A stretch of DNA of 54,571 bases from Anaerococcus sp. AGMB09787 (GCF_022808955.1 NZ_JAKZEY010000003.1:1-54571); one strand, 5' to 3'; positions 1 to 9,415 are shown, numbered from the stretch's first letter. The notes: generated from the letters alone by a model not told the origin. Program-made: numbers and translations.

Positions 1-236
1 TGCTATAACTTTATCTGCTTTTCCTTCATTTGTTTTTTCTGACCAGCTAAAGTCATTTTCGTCTTTATCTGCTTCAATTGCTATAACTTTATCTGCTTTT
101 CCTTCATTTGTTTTTTCTGACCAGCTAAAGTCATTTTCGTCTTTATCTGCTTCAATTGCTATAACTTTGTCCACTTTTCCTGCATGTGTTTTTTCTGACC
201 AGCTAAAGTCATTTTCGTCTTTGTCTGCCTCAACTA
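1..236 (-). repeat. 78-bp tandem repeats coding 26-residue units
   Basis: Three head-to-tail copies with a 78-bp period (phase marks at 1, 79 and 157) encode a charged 26-residue unit containing EADKDENDFSWSEKT. The two copies nearest the edge are almost identical; the innermost differs by a few residues (KTHAGKVDK instead of KTNEGKADK). The array continues past the window start, so copy number is unknown. The repeats sit after the lectin-like domain and probably form a stalk near the cell surface. Confidence 0.93.
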
Positions 237-3200
237 CTAAATCGCTATCTTTTATCTTTTCTAAATCTGATAATTCTAGTACTTCTAATTCATCATACGC
301 TAAAGCCTTATTTAGGATTTGGAATTTACCAAATCTACCATCGAAATTATCGTCAAAAAGTTTAACGTTGGATAAAGATATATTATCATAAATTTTGTTT
401 TCATCATAAGTTGAAGCTACTAGTTCATTATCTAGATAAATCTTTAGTAATCCATTAAGTTCTCTTACTAAATAAACCATATGGTTATTACCATCATTCA
501 CTACACCCAAAATTTCTTCATTAGTTGAAGTTGGTACATATTCATCACTATTAAATTTGCCATAAGCTTTTTCATTAACTGTAGTTACTTTATGTTTTGA
601 TGAGATGTTTTGACCGTTAAAATTAACATTTAAGAATCCATTTTCATCAACTCTTATATTTAGATTACCTGAGTCACTTTTGCCATCAAAAATATTAAAA
701 TCATTTGAATTAGTATTTATAGCAAAGCCTATAGTAAAATCTCCACTGGTTAAATAAGTTTGATCATTTAATGTTTCTAATTGTCTATTTTTTAGATCAA
801 ACCAGTACATTCCATCATTATTTTTATCTTTTAAAAGTGTAATATTGTTTTTATTATTTATAGAATCATAATCTTCTAATTCAGAGATACTTTCAACAAC
901 ATCTTCAAATATAGAATCTAAATTTATATTTAATTCTGAATTATTACCATAAGAATCAGAAATATTTAAACTTAGTATTCCATCAGCTATTTTATCTTCA
1001 TTATTTATAATTAAGGTTCTATAATCTTCTTTAACTTCCCAATTAACATCTTTTCCATTTATAGTTATTTTAGGAGTTGTTACTCTTTCATCAAATACAA
1101 CTTTTATTTGATTACCTTCAACAAACTTAGCACTTATAAGTTTTGGATTGGTTTGATCTTTTGATCCAAAGTGATAGATTATTGTTTGATGTGGTTGTAA
1201 ATCAACAGATATAGTATCTCCATAAGAGATTGGATTTAAATCACTATCTTCATAAGGCAATATTTTTACAGATGTTAAGTTAGATATACCATTTGTAACA
1301 CCTACAATATCATTGAAAGTAAATTCATAAGTTTGTTCTTCATCTAAAGGATTTGTAAATGATACAATTCCTTCACCATCATTCCAAGAAGAGTATCCAT
1401 ATACTCCTGATTTAGGATCATTACCAAACATTTTTGCATTTTTAAGAATTTCTTTATTATTTTCAGCAAAATCTAAAGCATCTTTTGTAACTTTCCATTT
1501 TTCATCATTCATAATACTTGGTGAGAAATATAATTCCCAGAAATATGTTCCTCTTACTGCATTTGCAAATAAAAATTCACGAAATACTTCTGTACTTGCA
1601 TCTGAATTATCACTCACTCCATATATCGGATCATGATTATAGATATTTTTTAGTGGAAATTGGAGTTTGTTTTGATTTAACATCTTATAATAGACATTAT
1701 CTCTATAATAAATTTTTTGTTGGTGTCTTTCGCCAGTTCCCAATTGTCCTGTATCACCGGAATCTTGTAACCAAATTGTATTTACCCATTGAAGAAGCCA
1801 TGGACTTAAATTTACATAGCAAGTTGCATTTATAAATAATCCTTTACCCTCTTCTGCTCTTTGTTTCCTTGCACTTTCAAATAGATCAATCCAAGCTTCC
1901 CAAAGATCTGATGTATAATATATATCATTATATCCACCAATCATATGATTATTATCAGGATCTTGATTTGGTCTTAGTGCAAAACCATCCCATTTCCAAT
2001 AGTCTATATCGAATCTATTTTGAAAATCTAAAACCATAGTTTCAAAGTTATTTAAGTAATTTCTATCAGCTACATCTATAGCATCCCAATATCCTGAGTT
2101 ATCACTTACTGATCCTGTTCCCATACTTTCCATATACTTTGCAAATCCTGTAAAATAATTGTAACCACCTTGTGGTCCTATCCATAGACCAAAATTAGAA
2201 TTAAGATTTTTAGCAAGTTCTTCAGATGTATAAAGTTCATTAGGGAACTTATGATTAAATTCCCAGAATCCTGTTCTATTAGGTTCTCTTCCTGATTGTT
2301 CATTTGAAGGGTTAAATTTGCCATCGTAGTAATTTATCCAACCATCATCCATTACATAAGTATCTAGAGGTCTTACTCCATTTTGACTTAAACCTTTCTC
2401 AGATCCGATAAATGATTTTTTAATACTTTCATCAGTTATGTTTAACATATTATCATACCATGAATTATAGTTAAGTCTGAAATCAGTAGGAGTTGAAATA
2501 TCTTCAATATATTCAAAGAAGCTTGTTTGAACTACTTCTGGATCTTTTCCTTTAGCTGTTCCAACCACATTATTCCAAGTTGTGAAAACTCCATCTTTTA
2601 ATTGGTTATCTTTATCTAACTTTTCAAAAGATTTACCAGAATAATATCTTACTTGAATTCTATTGTCTTTTATTCTTGTATCTGTTGCAGGAAATTCTGA
2701 ACCAAAGAACATACCTTCAGCATATACAGGTTGACCAAGCAATAATTCATAAGGTCTTATCCACATAGATGAAGCTTCATTTTCTTCAGGATGAGTCCAT
2801 TTTCCTTCAACATCTTCGTTTAAAACAAAACTATCCATTTCTATATAATCGATTATAGCTTTTTCAGGATCATCAGTAGAAATTTCCAAGAATTGTTTCA
2901 TATACTGACTTCTATTTTCAAGTTCATAAATACTAGAAATATGAAAGCTTACTTCTTGAGTAGTTGTATATGGTTTATAATTTATTCTTAGCCTTTTTCC
3001 ATTTTCAAAAGATTCTTCTATATAACTATCAAATTCTAAATCATTTGATGAAATTTTTTCATAATTTTCATCTGTATTAATCTTATTAGGGTCAATATTA
3101 TAATCAGTCCCTACATATTCATCCTTATATACATTAAATTCAGCAGAAGTAAATTCATTAGCAGAGCTTAATGCCGGACTTAATTGAATTAGAAATAAAT

Positions 3201-4161
3201 GTCTAGCAAGTATAGGTTCATAAAAGTTTGCATAGACAGTATCTCCTACATTAAATAAATTTCCTTCTTCATGTAAATTATAAGCTTCCTTAGTAAAATT
3301 TCCCTTTGCGGCAAGGATAGGTGCTTGATCTGTATCAGTAGAATAATAAAGTTCATACTCACCTAAAGTTCCATTAATACCATAAGCCTTATCTGAATAT
3401 CCTGGCCTTTTATTTATGGAGAATGATTTCAAATTATATTCATCACCCATATCAATTTCTACTACAAAAGGTCCTTGTTTTGTATAATCATCTGGATAGG
3501 TTTCTAAATCTCCATCAATTAATTTTTTTGACATCTCATCAGAAAACTTATCACCAGATATTGTACTTATACTAATATTCCAATTACTTTTGTCTATCTT
3601 TTGAGTTGGTTCTATAACTTCTGTTATTTCTTCATCTTTTTCTTCTTCTTGTTGAGCCTCTTTATACTTAATAGTATTTATAACAAAATCGCTACTTCCC
3701 TCACCAGGTTTTATAGAAGTGTTTATTTCTTTATTATTTATTTCTGTAGTGGTTATTTTTCCATCTACAATTTCGAAATCTCTCTCTATAAAATCATTTC
3801 CAATGCTTATATGATCATCTTCTACATTTATTGTAACTTGATCATTACTTTCGTGATCGTCTTCTACATTCTCTGCTTTTTCTGTATCACCATCATAATT
3901 TTCAATATTATTAAAGCTATCATCCTTAACACTATTATTTGCTGAAACTTCTGGTGATATATCATCTGAATTTAATTTATAAGATGAATTATTTTTTGTA
4001 GAAGAGTCGTCTAACGAATGAGAGTAAGTTTGAATATCGTTTTCATATGTGGTTTCGTAGATTTCTTCTATATCTGTACTAGCGAAAGAAATCTGACTAG
4101 GAAACAGAAATATAGATGGTATCAAAATTAAAGACCACAGCCGTTTTCTCGTAAATTTCAA
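1..4161 (-). CDS. Secreted multidomain GH36-like glycosidase (partial, C-terminus beyond window)
   Basis: The frame is open for 1387 codons from a TTG at 4161 to the edge. The TTG follows GAAAGGAG (4169-4176) and opens a signal peptide (positive MKFTRKR, hydrophobic core, FAS end), so the protein is exported. In order I see an acidic Ser/Asn-rich linker, a discoidin/CBM32-like domain (about 205-345), a clan GH-D-like catalytic region (about 345-1000), an Ig-like stretch (about 1000-1085), a laminin-G/lectin-like domain (about 1110-1300) and 26-residue repeats. Catalytic clues resemble GH36: SWYDN, DTYVMDDGW, DYWKWDG with candidate nucleophile D725, and WLQDSGD with candidate acid/base D800 or D803. 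A role in releasing alpha-galactose or alpha-GalNAc from host glycans is inferred; substrate is unknown. No cell-wall anchor is visible because the end is missing. Confidence 0.75.
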   Translation of the reverse strand, partial: MKFTRKRLWSLILIPSIFLFPSQISFASTDIEEIYETTYENDIQTYSHSLDDSSTKNNSSYKLNSDDISPEVSANNSVKDDSFNNIENYDGDTEKAENVEDDHESNDQVTINVEDDHISIGNDFIERDFEIVDGKITTTEINNKEINTSIKPGEGSSDFVINTIKYKEAQQEEEKDEEITEVIEPTQKIDKSNWNISISTISGDKFSDEMSKKLIDGDLETYPDDYTKQGPFVVEIDMGDEYNLKSFSINKRPGYSDKAYGINGTLGEYELYYSTDTDQAPILAAKGNFTKEAYNLHEEGNLFNVGDTVYANFYEPILARHLFLIQLSPALSSANEFTSAEFNVYKDEYVGTDYNIDPNKINTDENYEKISSNDLEFDSYIEESFENGKRLRINYKPYTTTQEVSFHISSIYELENRSQYMKQFLEISTDDPEKAIIDYIEMDSFVLNEDVEGKWTHPEENEASSMWIRPYELLLGQPVYAEGMFFGSEFPATDTRIKDNRIQVRYYSGKSFEKLDKDNQLKDGVFTTWNNVVGTAKGKDPEVVQTSFFEYIEDISTPTDFRLNYNSWYDNMLNITDESIKKSFIGSEKGLSQNGVRPLDTYVMDDGWINYYDGKFNPSNEQSGREPNRTGFWEFNHKFPNELYTSEELAKNLNSNFGLWIGPQGGYNYFTGFAKYMESMGTGSVSDNSGYWDAIDVADRNYLNNFETMVLDFQNRFDIDYWKWDGFALRPNQDPDNNHMIGGYNDIYYTSDLWEAWIDLFESARKQRAEEGKGLFINATCYVNLSPWLLQWVNTIWLQDSGDTGQLGTGERHQQKIYYRDNVYYKMLNQNKLQFPLKNIYNHDPIYGVSDNSDASTEVFREFLFANAVRGTYFWELYFSPSIMNDEKWKVTKDALDFAENNKEILKNAKMFGNDPKSGVYGYSSWNDGEGIVSFTNPLDEEQTYEFTFNDIVGVTNGISNLTSVKILPYEDSDLNPISYGDTISVDLQPHQTIIYHFGSKDQTNPKLISAKFVEGNQIKVVFDERVTTPKITINGKDVNWEVKEDYRTLIINNEDKIADGILSLNISDSYGNNSELNINLDSIFEDVVESISELEDYDSINNKNNITLLKDKNNDGMYWFDLKNRQLETLNDQTYLTSGDFTIGFAINTNSNDFNIFDGKSDSGNLNIRVDENGFLNVNFNGQNISSKHKVTTVNEKAYGKFNSDEYVPTSTNEEILGVVNDGNNHMVYLVRELNGLLKIYLDNELVASTYDENKIYDNISLSNVKLFDDNFDGRFGKFQILNKALAYDELEVLELSDLEKIKDSDLVVEADKDENDFSWSEKTHAGKVDKVIAIEADKDENDFSWSEKTNEGKADKVIAIEADKDENDFSWSEKTNEGKADKVIA

Positions 4162-4231
4162 ATTAAAACTCCTTTCTATTATATCATTATTTGTTTTACT
4201 TATTTACATATAACTATGCAGAAAATCCTTT

Positions 4232-4240
4232 ACCTCCTTT
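4232..4240 (-). promoter_or_regulatory. 5'-terminal Shine-Dalgarno-like site without a start codon
   Basis: AAAGGAGGT on the minus strand lies at the predicted mRNA 5' end, about 70 nt ahead of the true start and its own GAAAGGAG. No ATG, GTG or TTG follows at a usable distance. It resembles the STAB-SD elements known to stabilise some Firmicutes mRNAs by binding 30S subunits; that role is inferred here. Confidence 0.4.
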
Positions 4241-4245
4241 GTAAT

Positions 4246-4273
4246 ATTATAGCATATATTTAATAGTTTGCAA
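4246..4273 (-). promoter_or_regulatory. Promoter of the glycosidase gene
   Basis: Minus strand TTGCAA (4268-4273), a 16-nt spacer, then a perfect TATAAT (4246-4251). The -35 hexamer is one half of a palindrome, so a bound repressor would block it. Confidence 0.6.
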
Positions 4274-4283
4274 TATATTGCAA
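4268..4283. promoter_or_regulatory. 16-bp perfect palindrome, candidate operator
   Basis: TTGCAATATATTGCAA is a perfect inverted repeat covering the -35 of the minus-strand glycosidase promoter and lying upstream of the divergent GntR-type regulator gene. Control by that neighbouring regulator is the simplest guess, but the sequence does not prove it. Confidence 0.5.
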
Positions 4284-4346
4284 GTGAAATTCAAATTAAG
4301 AAACCATTATAATATACTATAACTTTTAAAAAGATGATTTTTATGA

Positions 4347-4352
4347 TATAAT
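4347..4352 (+). promoter_or_regulatory. Probable -10 box of the GntR-family gene
   Basis: A perfect TATAAT lies 36 bp before the start codon. No convincing -35 is present, as expected for a weak or activator-dependent promoter. Confidence 0.4.
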
Positions 4353-4388
4353 CATTAAATATAGATATAAAAAAGGATATTAGGAAGT

Positions 4389-5096
4389 ATGAACAAAGAT
4401 GAATTAAATACTAGTAAGATTAAAAGAGTATTCATAAAAGATGAAGCTTATGAAAGATTAAATAAGTTAATTATTACAGGAGAACTTGCTCCTATGGAAA
4501 AAATAAATATTAAAAAACTATCAGAAAAGCTTGGCATATCTAGAACTCCTCTCAGGGAAGCCCTACTTAGACTAGAAAATGATGGACTAATAATCTCCAA
4601 GGCGAATAGGTGGACTATGGTTGCTCCTATCAATATCAAACAGGCCTTAGATATTTACCCAATGATAGCGTCCCTAGAATGCTTGGCCCTTAGACATGCT
4701 TTTGATAATATGAGTGATGCAGATATCGATGAGCTAGATGATATAAATGAGCATATCAATGCTATAGATACCCACAAGGACTTATTAGAAAAAATCCAAC
4801 TAGACAATATTTTTCATAAAAAGATAATCGATATGTCAAAAAACAACGAGATTTATCCAGTCATAGAAAATCTAAAAACCAAGGTTCAAAGGATGGAAAT
4901 TTTCTATTATGCTCAAATCCAAGAAAACTCAAGAACCTACGATGCCCATAAGCTTATAATAGAAAATCTAAGAAAAAAGGACTTGAGAGCAAGCATTGAC
5001 GCCTTGTTAGCAAATTGGAAAGATACCCTAGAAATATTTAAGAAAATATACAAGGACGAAAAATTAAGAAGTGAAGATAAAAATGAAACGAACTAG
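4389..5096 (+). CDS. GntR family transcriptional regulator, FCD (FadR) subfamily
   Basis: A 235-residue DNA-binding regulator. The N-terminal winged helix-turn-helix (about 15-75) carries the family pattern around KLSEKLGISRTPLREALLRLENDGLI. The rest is an all-helical FCD ligand/metal-binding domain (about 85-220). Members usually sense small carboxylates, sugars or amino-sugar acids and regulate adjacent catabolic genes. It is divergent from the large glycosidase and convergent with the purine island, so its target could be either. The palindrome at 4268-4283 is a candidate site. It ends at a bidirectional terminator. The family call is secure; the effector is unknown. Confidence 0.9.
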   Translation: MNKDELNTSKIKRVFIKDEAYERLNKLIITGELAPMEKINIKKLSEKLGISRTPLREALLRLENDGLIISKANRWTMVAPINIKQALDIYPMIASLECLALRHAFDNMSDADIDELDDINEHINAIDTHKDLLEKIQLDNIFHKKIIDMSKNNEIYPVIENLKTKVQRMEIFYYAQIQENSRTYDAHKLIIENLRKKDLRASIDALLANWKDTLEIFKKIYKDEKLRSEDKNETN

Positions 5097-5114
5097 ATGG
5101 CTAGCTCGTTTTTT
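5087..5114. terminator. Bidirectional terminator between convergent genes
   Basis: AACGAACTAG and CTAGCTCGTT form an imperfect stem around an ATGG loop, followed by a T run on the plus strand; the left side is A-rich for the other direction. It overlaps the stop codons of both converging genes. Confidence 0.7.
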
Positions 5115-6282
5115 ATTTACCTTGTAAACCAAGAACAGCATTTACCAAGACTTGAGCAGAGGACTTGATAGCCTTATCTGATGCATAAAATTTCTTGGTA
5201 TGGAGAGGATTCTTAGAAAAACCATCTCCACTACTACCAAACCAATACATAAATGAAGGAACTCTTTGCATATAAAGTGAAAAATCCTCACTTGCCATAG
5301 TAGCTTCTATATCAACTAGCTTATCCCTTCCTACTATCTCTTCTGCAAAGCCCCTGGCAAGCTCATACATATCTTCACTATTGTAAACTAAATCTATATC
5401 ATCAGTATAGGTAATTTTTACCTCACAAGAGAAAGCCTTGGCTATATTTCTAATTAATTCCTTTGCCCTCTGTCTAGCTATGGCAAAGTTTTTCTTATCA
5501 AGGCTCCTAATAGTCGCAGTCATCTTGCAAGTATCAACTAGTAAATTATCTTCGCTTCCACCCCTTATGGAATTGATAGAAAGAAGGATAGGGGCCTTGG
5601 GATCTGTGTTTCTGCTTATAACTGTTTGGAGGCCAGTTATGATATGGCCAGCACAAACTATAGGATCTATATTTAGGTGGGGATCTGATCCATGACCTCC
5701 CCTACCAATAACTTCTATTATAAAATTGGTCTTGGCAGCCATAAGGGCTCCCTTTTTTACAATAACCTTACCTGCATCTACTAGGGGCCAATTGTGATAG
5801 CCTAAGAAGTAGTCAATATTAACCTTATCAAAGAGACCCTTATCAATTAATTCCTTGGCTCCCTTAGTAGTTTCTTCAGAATTTTGGAAGACAAATACTA
5901 CATCTCCCCTTAGCCTATCCCGATTTTTGCTAAGGATATTCATACATGCCATAAGGATACTTATATGCAGGTCGTGGCCACAGGCATGCATTATGCCTGG
6001 ACACTTTGACTTATAGGGAATATCCAAGTCTTCTTGCTGGCTTATAGCATCTATATCAGACCTTATGGCTATAGTTTTGCCTCCCTTATCACTCTTTAAT
6101 CTAAAGACTGCTCCACTAGCTATAGGTATAGATACTTCTTCTATATGGTCTAGGGATTTTGCAAAATCCTTTATAAGTTCTGTAGTCCTAATTTCTTTAC
6201 CAGATATCTCAGGATGAGCATGGATATCATGTCTTATATTTATAATTTCTTCTAAGTCTTTATCTTCTATCTCTAAGATCAT
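5113..6282 (-). CDS. M20D family amidohydrolase (N-acyl-amino-acid/hippurate hydrolase-like)
   Basis: A 389-residue cytosolic metallo-amidohydrolase of the M20D/IAL-like group, which removes acyl groups from amino acids or indole conjugates. Visible marks are the RHDIHAHPE N-terminal motif, the metal-binding PGIMHACGHDLH, the NSEETTKGA acidic pair and the downstream YHNWP motif; a dimerisation domain follows at about 185-295 (GRGGHGSDPH). It is the last gene of the minus-strand selenium/molybdenum hydroxylase block, 10 bp after the MPT-binding gene. That position suggests a step in cleaving an opened purine or hydantoin intermediate, which is inference; the true substrate could be any N-acyl amino acid. 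Confidence 0.8.
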   Translation of the reverse strand: MILEIEDKDLEEIINIRHDIHAHPEISGKEIRTTELIKDFAKSLDHIEEVSIPIASGAVFRLKSDKGGKTIAIRSDIDAISQQEDLDIPYKSKCPGIMHACGHDLHISILMACMNILSKNRDRLRGDVVFVFQNSEETTKGAKELIDKGLFDKVNIDYFLGYHNWPLVDAGKVIVKKGALMAAKTNFIIEVIGRGGHGSDPHLNIDPIVCAGHIITGLQTVISRNTDPKAPILLSINSIRGGSEDNLLVDTCKMTATIRSLDKKNFAIARQRAKELIRNIAKAFSCEVKITYTDDIDLVYNSEDMYELARGFAEEIVGRDKLVDIEATMASEDFSLYMQRVPSFMYWFGSSGDGFSKNPLHTKKFYASDKAIKSSAQVLVNAVLGLQGK

Positions 6283-6292
6283 ATCATTTTCC

Positions 6293-7276
6293 TTATCTTT
6301 TTAATAAGCCTCCCTCACCCATCTCGGTAAAGTCTGATTTTTTTAGCTCTATCCCTGCAAATATCCTAGGCAGAAATATATCAAAGCTTGTAAATTTGGC
6401 ATGGATAGATGCTCCTGGTACTCCTACTAGGTAGGCCTTATTTGCCCTTCCTACTGTGAGCATATTGCCTGGTTGGACTGGAAGACCTTGGATAATGAAG
6501 TCATCGCTGAGTTTCTTTATGACAGATGGAGTTAGGTCGTCTGGGTCTACACTCATACCCCCTGAAAACACAAGGAGATCGCAACCCTTATCCAAAAGGT
6601 CTCTGGCCTTGGCTTCTAGTATATTAATATCGTCAGGGCTTTTGGTAATTTCTAATAATTCGTGGTCATAGTCCTTTAGTTTTTCCCTAATAACTGGCTC
6701 GAACATATCCTTGATTCTTCCATAGTAGATTTCATTGCCAGTTATTATGACTCCAACCCTTAGGTTTTTATATGCCCTCACCCTAAAGCATGGGCCATAT
6801 TCCTTGCTAATGGCATTTATATATGCTACTTCATTCTCACTTGTGTAGAGAGGAACAATCCTCCCTCCTGCCAATATCTCACCTTTCTTGACCTGGGTGT
6901 AGGACTTGAGACTAGCAAAGGTGTAGATTCCTCTTTCGTTTAGTTTATTAAGTTCTTCCCTATTTATTTCAAAGAGTCCATCTATATCACTAATAAAGGA
7001 AATCTTCCCTTCAGATACTCCACTCAAAGATACATTTTCTCCAGCCAAGTCATGAGCCACTTCTCCTATAGCATCTTCTTCATGGACTAGACCCTTATCA
7101 AGGCTACCTACATAGATATTATCCTTACCTATATCCTTTAGCCTTTCTATGTCATCTTCTCCTATGACATGGCCTCTCTTAAACAAGACTCCCTTGAAGC
7201 CATCTTTCTTTATGGCTGTTATATCGTGGAGGAGGGGCTTACCTATGGCATCTTCTACTCTTACTTTTTTAATCAT
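6293..7276 (-). CDS. Molybdopterin-binding (MoCF/MogA-like) protein
   Basis: A 327-residue protein with a C-terminal MoCF_biosynth domain (about 170-310) showing GVIITGNEIYYGRI and the pterin-site FSGGMSVDPDDLTP loop. The N-terminal half is typical of the stand-alone MPT-binding proteins that accompany Se-dependent molybdenum hydroxylases, and it lacks the full MoeA layout. It probably binds or inserts the pterin cofactor during enzyme maturation. Its start overlaps the end of the XdhC-like gene by 8 bp, so the two are translationally coupled. No separate moeA is present in the window, so this protein could partly replace it; that is speculation. Confidence 0.8.
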   Translation of the reverse strand: MIKKVRVEDAIGKPLLHDITAIKKDGFKGVLFKRGHVIGEDDIERLKDIGKDNIYVGSLDKGLVHEEDAIGEVAHDLAGENVSLSGVSEGKISFISDIDGLFEINREELNKLNERGIYTFASLKSYTQVKKGEILAGGRIVPLYTSENEVAYINAISKEYGPCFRVRAYKNLRVGVIITGNEIYYGRIKDMFEPVIREKLKDYDHELLEITKSPDDINILEAKARDLLDKGCDLLVFSGGMSVDPDDLTPSVIKKLSDDFIIQGLPVQPGNMLTVGRANKAYLVGVPGASIHAKFTSFDIFLPRIFAGIELKKSDFTEMGEGGLLKR

Positions 7277-8054
7277 GGCTTACTCTTTCATACTTTCCAT
7301 TTTTTACAGCTAGGATTTCTGACATAATTGATATGGCAATCTCTTCGACACTTCCATCATCTATGTCTAGGCCCACTGGACTATGGATGGCATCAAAAGT
7401 TTTATCCTCTACTCCCTTTTCCCTTAGCTTATCAAATACGATTTTTATCTTTGCCCTTGATCCTATCATTCCTAGGTATTTGTAAGGCATATTTAGGATG
7501 TTTTCTAGGACTTCAAGGTCACTATTTGGTGTGCATACTACTATATAGGTGTCATCATTAGAAAAATTTATTTCTTCCTTGGCCTTTTTTATATCTGTAT
7601 AGAAATTTTTTATTCCTTCGAAATCTTCCCTATCTTTGAAGTCTTCCCTAGGGTCAATGACACTTACATCAAAATTAGTCCTTACTGCAATCCTTGCAAG
7701 TTTTGCCCCTACGTGGCCTGCCCCAAAGATTAAGAGCCTTGCCTTAGGATAAAAGACCTTGATATAGCCTTTGTTGGTCCCACCACATACCATATTTAGG
7801 TCAGATTTTTCAATTAGCTTATGCTCAAAGGTCATATCTTCTCCCTTTTCTATAGCCTCTAGGGCTTGTTTGGTAACCTCATATTCTACTGGCCCTCCTC
7901 CTATGGTTCCAAAGCTTGTCTTATCAGGAAAGACTGCCATCATGGAGTTTTTAGCCCCTGGAGTAGACCCCTTGGCTTCTGTTATAAATACTAGAGCTGC
8001 CCTGCCACCTTCTTCTATCCTTTCTATTACCTTAGTTAAGATTTCTGTCTGCAT
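7269..8054 (-). CDS. XdhC/CoxI-family maturation protein
   Basis: A 261-residue protein with the two XdhC regions. The N-terminal part has the conserved TEAKGSTPGAKNSMMAVFPD patch, including the small-residue turn before the cofactor site; the C-terminal half is a Rossmann-like domain beginning LLIFGAGHVGAKLARIA. XdhC proteins bind Mo-molybdopterin, help place the terminal sulfur or selenium ligand, and hand the cofactor to xanthine dehydrogenase-type apoenzymes. Here it overlaps yqeB by 23 bp upstream and the MPT-binding gene downstream, inside the maturation operon. It likely serves one or both molybdenum hydroxylases encoded further upstream. Confidence 0.87.
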   Translation of the reverse strand: MQTEILTKVIERIEEGGRAALVFITEAKGSTPGAKNSMMAVFPDKTSFGTIGGGPVEYEVTKQALEAIEKGEDMTFEHKLIEKSDLNMVCGGTNKGYIKVFYPKARLLIFGAGHVGAKLARIAVRTNFDVSVIDPREDFKDREDFEGIKNFYTDIKKAKEEINFSNDDTYIVVCTPNSDLEVLENILNMPYKYLGMIGSRAKIKIVFDKLREKGVEDKTFDAIHSPVGLDIDDGSVEEIAISIMSEILAVKNGKYERVSHD

Positions 8055-8850
8055 TATCTAGTCTCCTTTTTAAAATTAGAAGGGCTTCTAAGCATCCCCC
8101 ACCTATGGCACGAGCCTTATCTGATATAGTAATAGCGTTAGTCTTTATAACCCTTGGGTCAACATCACCAATTTTGAGACCCTCGAAGACTTCACTGCCA
8201 TCTGCTATCATGCCACGAACCATGCCAGTAAGGCCTGACTTAACCTCACTATCACCAACTATTGCAAGAACTTCGCCTTCTTCTACCCTAGATCCTATAT
8301 CCTTTAATATATGGATTTGACCACTAGCAGGAGCCCTTAGGATTCTTTGGCTGGTGTAGCCTTGAATATTGCCAGGAATCCCGGTATTTTCGCTAGGTCT
8401 TCCATCAAATATAACCCTCGCCAAGTCATGACCCCTATTGGTCTCAATTACTGCATCGACATCATTTCCTGCCTCAAAGCCTGGTCCAAGTCCTATAGTT
8501 ATCGGTGCCATAGACCTACTAGTGCCGAGATTTTTCTTAGCAAGTATTCCATCTATTACAGCCAAGGGTTTGAGTTTCTTTATATAAGCCCCCTCTTCAT
8601 CAACTACTATAGGAACTTCTCCTGCCTGTAACGCTTCCTCTATTTCTTCCATATTTTCTGCCCTTCTTATCCTAAGATCTTCTATCTCGGCGTAGCCTTC
8701 AGATATTGCCCTAGCTGCTGATACATACCTTCTGATACATAGGGGCTTGGCCTTTTCTAATATTAAAACCTTAAAGCCAACCCTATGAATTTTTTGGATA
8801 GAACCTGTTGCCACATCTCCTCCACCCCTAAAGATTACTAGATTATTCAT
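8032..8850 (-). CDS. yqeB: YqeB, Se-dependent molybdenum hydroxylase accessory protein (EF2563 family)
   Basis: A 272-residue family member recognised from the start MNNLVIFRGGGDVATGS, the RRYVSAARAISEG region and the biotinyl/lipoyl-like stretch near APASGQIHILKDIGSRVEEGE. YqeB is a genomic marker of organisms that put labile selenium into molybdenum hydroxylases; its biochemical step is unproven. An ATG 21 bp upstream (8871) is in frame, but the GAGGAG ribosome site lies inside those first codons, so I prefer 8850, which also leaves only a short overlap with mocA. It sits between mocA and the XdhC-like gene. Confidence 0.88.
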   Translation of the reverse strand: MNNLVIFRGGGDVATGSIQKIHRVGFKVLILEKAKPLCIRRYVSAARAISEGYAEIEDLRIRRAENMEEIEEALQAGEVPIVVDEEGAYIKKLKPLAVIDGILAKKNLGTSRSMAPITIGLGPGFEAGNDVDAVIETNRGHDLARVIFDGRPSENTGIPGNIQGYTSQRILRAPASGQIHILKDIGSRVEEGEVLAIVGDSEVKSGLTGMVRGMIADGSEVFEGLKIGDVDPRVIKTNAITISDKARAIGGGCLEALLILKRRLDNADRNLN

Positions 8851-9415
8851 ATTTTTCTCTAATCTCCTCAAGGTTATTGTAGGTATCTACATCCCAAAGT
8901 TCAGAAACATCTTCTATATATACTTCGTTTTTGTCTTCTCCTCCTACAAGCTTCATACCACCCTCGTCATACTTAAGTCCGAGTAGACCTTCCCTATATG
9001 AGTTTGGGAAGATAACAGGTGCTCCCCTTCTCTTATCTGTCCTTGGGTAGGTAATGATAGGGTTTTTCTCATAGGCATCTATTAGCTTATTTACTGTATC
9101 CGCTGTGAGGAGGGGTTGGTCTGCCACAAAGAACATCATTGCATTTTCTCCATCTACTGCATCGACCCCAAGTTTAATAGATGCGGACTTACCAACTTGG
9201 TTATTGTCATTAAAAATAGCCTTAAATCCTCTATTCTTAGCATCTTCTAGGATTTCCTCATAAGAACTTACTATAATCACTTCATCAAAGGCAACTTCTT
9301 CTAAGAGGTCAAAAGTCCATTGGTAAAGCTGTTTGCCCTTTAAGTCCATCAAAAGTTTATTGGTCCCCATCCTTTCAGATAGGCCACTTGCCATTACTAT
9401 TGCACTAATTTTCAT
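8843..9415 (-). CDS. mocA: MocA/MobA-like molybdenum cofactor nucleotidyltransferase
   Basis: A 190-residue single-domain NTP transferase. The nucleotide-binding signature is near the start (IVMASGLSERMGTNKLLMDL), followed by FFVADQPLL, which carries the metal-binding aspartate. MocA attaches CMP to Mo-molybdopterin to make the cytosine dinucleotide used by bacterial xanthine dehydrogenases and carbon-monoxide dehydrogenases. The location among xdhC, yqeB and yqeC genes supports MocA over the guanylyl enzyme MobA or a sugar nucleotidyltransferase. The 3' end overlaps yqeB by a few bases. Confidence 0.85.
   Translation of the reverse strand: MKISAIVMASGLSERMGTNKLLMDLKGKQLYQWTFDLLEEVAFDEVIIVSSYEEILEDAKNRGFKAIFNDNNQVGKSASIKLGVDAVDGENAMMFFVADQPLLTADTVNKLIDAYEKNPIITYPRTDKRRGAPVIFPNSYREGLLGLKYDEGGMKLVGGEDKNEVYIEDVSELWDVDTYNNLEEIREKYE

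Noticed and set aside
3601-3945. A 114-residue hydrophobic plus-strand frame
   Set aside because: It is antisense to the coding linker of the glycosidase, has no ribosome site, and its composition is that of reversed acidic coding DNA.
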